From: Planctomycetota bacterium
GTDB lineage: Bacteria; Planctomycetota; Brocadiia; Brocadiales; Brocadiaceae
NCBI GenBank assembly: GCA_016873165.1
Contig: VGXV01000010.1
Span: 1 to 64,000, forward strand
Reading direction: 5' to 3'
DNA length: 64,000 nucleotides
Positions within the stretch are counted from its first letter, which is position 1, and each line of letters starts with the position of its first letter. The translations under genes were made by a program, and so were the position numbers. Below the pieces are notes generated by a model. It saw nothing but the letters and a program-made list of their open reading frames with translations, was not told where the DNA came from and did no database searches. Below, piece after piece: positions 62,365 to 64,000 of the stretch.

Positions 62365-62710
62365 GGGAGTATTCCCAAATTTTTGTAAAATTCCAAAAGA
62401 AACCAAAATCATGGCTCGTTCCAAAGCTCCAGCTTTGGAACGTAAGGGAGCATTCCCAATTTTTTGTAAATCAAAATAAAGCCGACCATAAAGGATCGGC
62501 GCTACCATGCAATATGTGTCGTAGCGCGGGTGGTTTATCCCCCGCATAATACCTCCACATTTTACAAAAAATTGGGAATGCTCCCTTACGTAATTGCTTT
62601 AGAAGCTTCGCTTCTCATAACTGGAAGCATGAGCTTCCTTCACAATTGTGTTCCCAAGCAGGAACTTGGGAACAAGAATGATGGATTTGCAAAAATTTGG
62701 GAATGCTCCC
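62365..62710. mobile_element. Interrupted inverted copy B of the 51918-52100 MITE
   Basis: Read on the minus strand from 62710, it starts GGGAGCATTCCCAAATTTTT and has the same inner hairpins (GGAAGC..GCTTCC, GAAGCGAAGCTTC, TTCCAAAGC..GCTTTGGAA) as copy A. It is split by an inserted 140-base element at 62446-62585. Removing that insert and one 4-bp ACGT restores continuity (GGAACGTAATTGC), which matches copy A near 52022-52035. Confidence 0.7.
62446..62585. mobile_element. Nested MITE with perfect 25-bp ends
   Basis: Ends are perfect 25-bp inverted repeats beginning GGGAGCATTCCCAATTTTTT (62446-62470 and 62561-62585); pairing goes a few bases farther into the flanks. The sequence ACGT is found on both sides and may be a target duplication. 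Its core has GCCGACCA..GATCGGCGCTAC and GTAGCGCGGGTGGTTTATCC, the same hairpin module as IS66-type MITE copy 2. Confidence 0.7.
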
Positions 62711-63047
62711 GTCGCCCTGAGCCCTTCACTTATGTCATGCTGAGCGGAGTCGAAGCATCTTTTACCGCTCAGGATAAACTCCGTCGAAGGGAATATCACC
62801 CTGAGCGTAGTCGAAGGGTTGTGTTCCCGATCAAAAACTTATTTGATATTTCGAAAACCGGATGTATTTGATTATATATTAACGTATTTTTGCATAATAT
62901 GGTAGGGAATATACTATGTAAAGTTTGCCAATTAATTCCCGGAGTGTCTTATATATGACAAGGGCAATATATTACTATGCGATTGTAATAGATAACTTCA
63001 ACAAAATAATTGTAAGACGAGGGCATTTATAGTATCTTTATCCCGTT
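62711..63047. other. Repeat-rich intergenic region upstream of hpnK
   Basis: Contains partial CATGCTGAGCGGAGTCGAAG pieces (62734-62820) and then AT-rich sequence to the hpnK start. TTGTAA at 63013 with TATCTT 17 bases later is a weak promoter candidate for hpnK. No gene is seen; open frames over the repeats are spurious. Confidence 0.4.
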
Positions 63048-63869
63048 ATGAAAAAGTGCGTTATCAATGCCGATGATTTCGGGAAATCTGATTCCGTAAA
63101 CGCATGTGTGGAAAAGGCGTTTCAAGAAGGGATTTTATCCAGCGCAAGCATAATGGCGGGAGGTGAATCGTTTTCCGGAGCGTGCACTATTATTAAAGAA
63201 AACCCTGAACTTGGCATAGGCATTCATCTTACGTTGCTCAACGGGAGATCGGTGTTACAACATAAAGATATACCCGGCCTTGTTAATGATAAAGGGATTT
63301 TTTATGAAAATCCTTTTTTTGCGGGGATGAACCTTTTCTTGAGAAGGGGCATTTCCGGGCAGATACGACGTGAAATCAAAGCGCAGATAGAAAAGGCATT
63401 GGAGGCAGGGATATCGTTGGGTCATCTGGACGGGCACCTGAATATACATCTCCATCCCTCGGTGCTATGGCATGCGGTGGATTTATGCAGGGAATATGAC
63501 ATTCCTTACATAAGAATAACCCGTGAGCCGTTTTTCATGAATGTGCTCGTATCCGGAAAGAATTTGCTGTATAAAGTAAGCCATAAAATTATCTTTGATG
63601 TACTTGCATACAGGGCAAAACCGTTGTTGAGGGAATGCGGAATTGGCCATATTCCTCTGGTAATCGGCCTTCTGGAATCGGGAAATATTACGAATGATTA
63701 CCTGATGAAAACTATTCCCCGTATCAAGGAAGAGATTTTTGAAATATATTGTCATCCGGAGCGGAATAATGGTGATTTTCGTGCGTTGACGGATACGAAT
63801 GTGAAAAAATGTTTTGAGGAAAATGATATTAGGATTATTACCTATGGAGAAATAAAGGAGCAGTTATGA
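63048..63869 (+). CDS. hpnK: HpnK/YdjC-like deacetylase
   Basis: A 273-residue YdjC/ChbG-family polysaccharide-deacetylase-like protein. The metal site appears as NADDFG (D9, D10), the His in GIGIHLTLL (about 60) and DGHLNIHLHPSV (about 125-136). The hopanoid-associated HpnK subfamily has this length. It is thought to act on the glycosylated side-chain precursors of bacteriohopanepolyols. The next gene starts within its stop codon (ATGA), implying an operon with the EamA-type gene. Confidence 0.88.
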   Translation: MKKCVINADDFGKSDSVNACVEKAFQEGILSSASIMAGGESFSGACTIIKENPELGIGIHLTLLNGRSVLQHKDIPGLVNDKGIFYENPFFAGMNLFLRRGISGQIRREIKAQIEKALEAGISLGHLDGHLNIHLHPSVLWHAVDLCREYDIPYIRITREPFFMNVLVSGKNLLYKVSHKIIFDVLAYRAKPLLRECGIGHIPLVIGLLESGNITNDYLMKTIPRIKEEIFEIYCHPERNNGDFRALTDTNVKKCFEENDIRIITYGEIKEQL

Positions 63870-64000
63870 TAAAAACATTTGTTTTCCTGTTTTTCATGTT
63901 GATAGCGCAGGCCTTCGGGCATGCTTTTTTAAGTAAGGGAATGACGGGGATCGGAGAACTTACCGCGTACGGAATAAGGGAAATACTTTATTATGCCCTA
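63866..64000 (+). CDS. EamA/DMT-type transporter, N-terminal fragment
   Basis: Starts at ATG 63866 in an ATGA overlap with hpnK and runs off the window after 45 residues. The text MIKTFVFLFFMLIAQAFGHA followed by FLSKGMTGIGE is like the first helix of EamA/DMT-family carriers (a small polar LSKGM motif after helix 1). Such genes can lie in hopanoid or glycolipid operons, where they flip lipid-linked sugars. Too short to be certain. Confidence 0.55.
   Translation, partial: MIKTFVFLFFMLIAQAFGHAFLSKGMTGIGELTAYGIREILYYAL

Noticed and set aside
62293-62871. Several open frames in the repeat field before hpnK
   Set aside because: They are translations of inverted repeats; similar text appears from the other repeat loci and in opposite strands.

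Overview
The window looks like chromosomal DNA of a planctomycete, most probably an anammox bacterium of the Brocadiales. This is inference. It rests on the low-forties GC judged by eye, Gram-negative envelope genes (LPS heptosyltransferase family, LptF/G, RND and MacAB-type exporters, lipoproteins), a hopanoid-type HpnN/HpnK pair at the right end, many sensor kinases, and many small palindromic repeats. No rRNA or tRNA gene, CRISPR array or complete insertion sequence was recognised.

Left part (1-18100). A partial TDT/SLAC1-type transporter is followed by an NDUFA9-like SDR and a DinG helicase with an N-terminal JAMM domain, both leftward. A class V aminotransferase follows, with an operator-like palindrome over its -10 box and a terminator-like hairpin in its leader. 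Next come an NtrC-type regulator and its membrane kinase, a heptosyltransferase-family gene, a Ca/Na antiporter, and a phosphorelay group of two hybrid kinases and an HPt protein. rfbC-rfbA (dTDP-rhamnose) and a REC-PP2C gene with an internal deletion end this part.

Housekeeping block (18500-26710, rightward). folK, lptF/G, comF, hpf, ptsN, an HPr-EnzymeI fusion, a DUF2344 gene that seems to lack an ATG/GTG/TTG start, rng, rplU and rpmA lie close together. hpf, ptsN and HPr-EI resemble a regulatory PTS(Ntr)-type circuit; no sugar permease is in the window.

Middle (26800-38600). A membrane-GAF gene with a small partner, an OGG1-type glycosylase, a secreted SBBP beta-propeller protein, a DUF1828 two-gene cassette, hutU with a pterin dehydratase, recG, and a PIN toxin/antitoxin pair.

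Main candidate system (38724-49868). From one strong promoter with a 14-bp palindrome in its spacer, nine rightward genes encode: a putative lipoprotein with a disordered tail, a second lipoprotein, a membrane TPR protein, a membrane PEGA/SUMF1 protein without the catalytic cysteines, a small exported protein, a MotA/TolQ/ExbB channel subunit, an actin/Hsp70-fold protein with an FHA-like tail, and two paralogous proteins that join an ExbD/MotB-like helix (with an Asp) to a coiled coil and a von Willebrand A domain. I read it as an ion-driven envelope machine in which vWA domains replace the usual peptidoglycan-binding domain. Palindromic elements have inserted between its genes.

Right part (49900-64000). 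A MacA/MacB-type exporter (split by repeats) and an MsbA-like ABC exporter are followed by a decayed restriction-modification/defence-type area (methylase and HsdS-like fragments, DUF559 nuclease, AlbA/ATPase regulator, DprA-like fragment). HpnN, HpnK and the start of an EamA-type transporter complete the window. At least four families of miniature inverted-repeat elements occur. Two copies have GTAA-type ends and perfect 8-bp target duplications, the hallmark of the IS66 family; in another place one element is nested in a second, and the empty site is visible elsewhere in the window.
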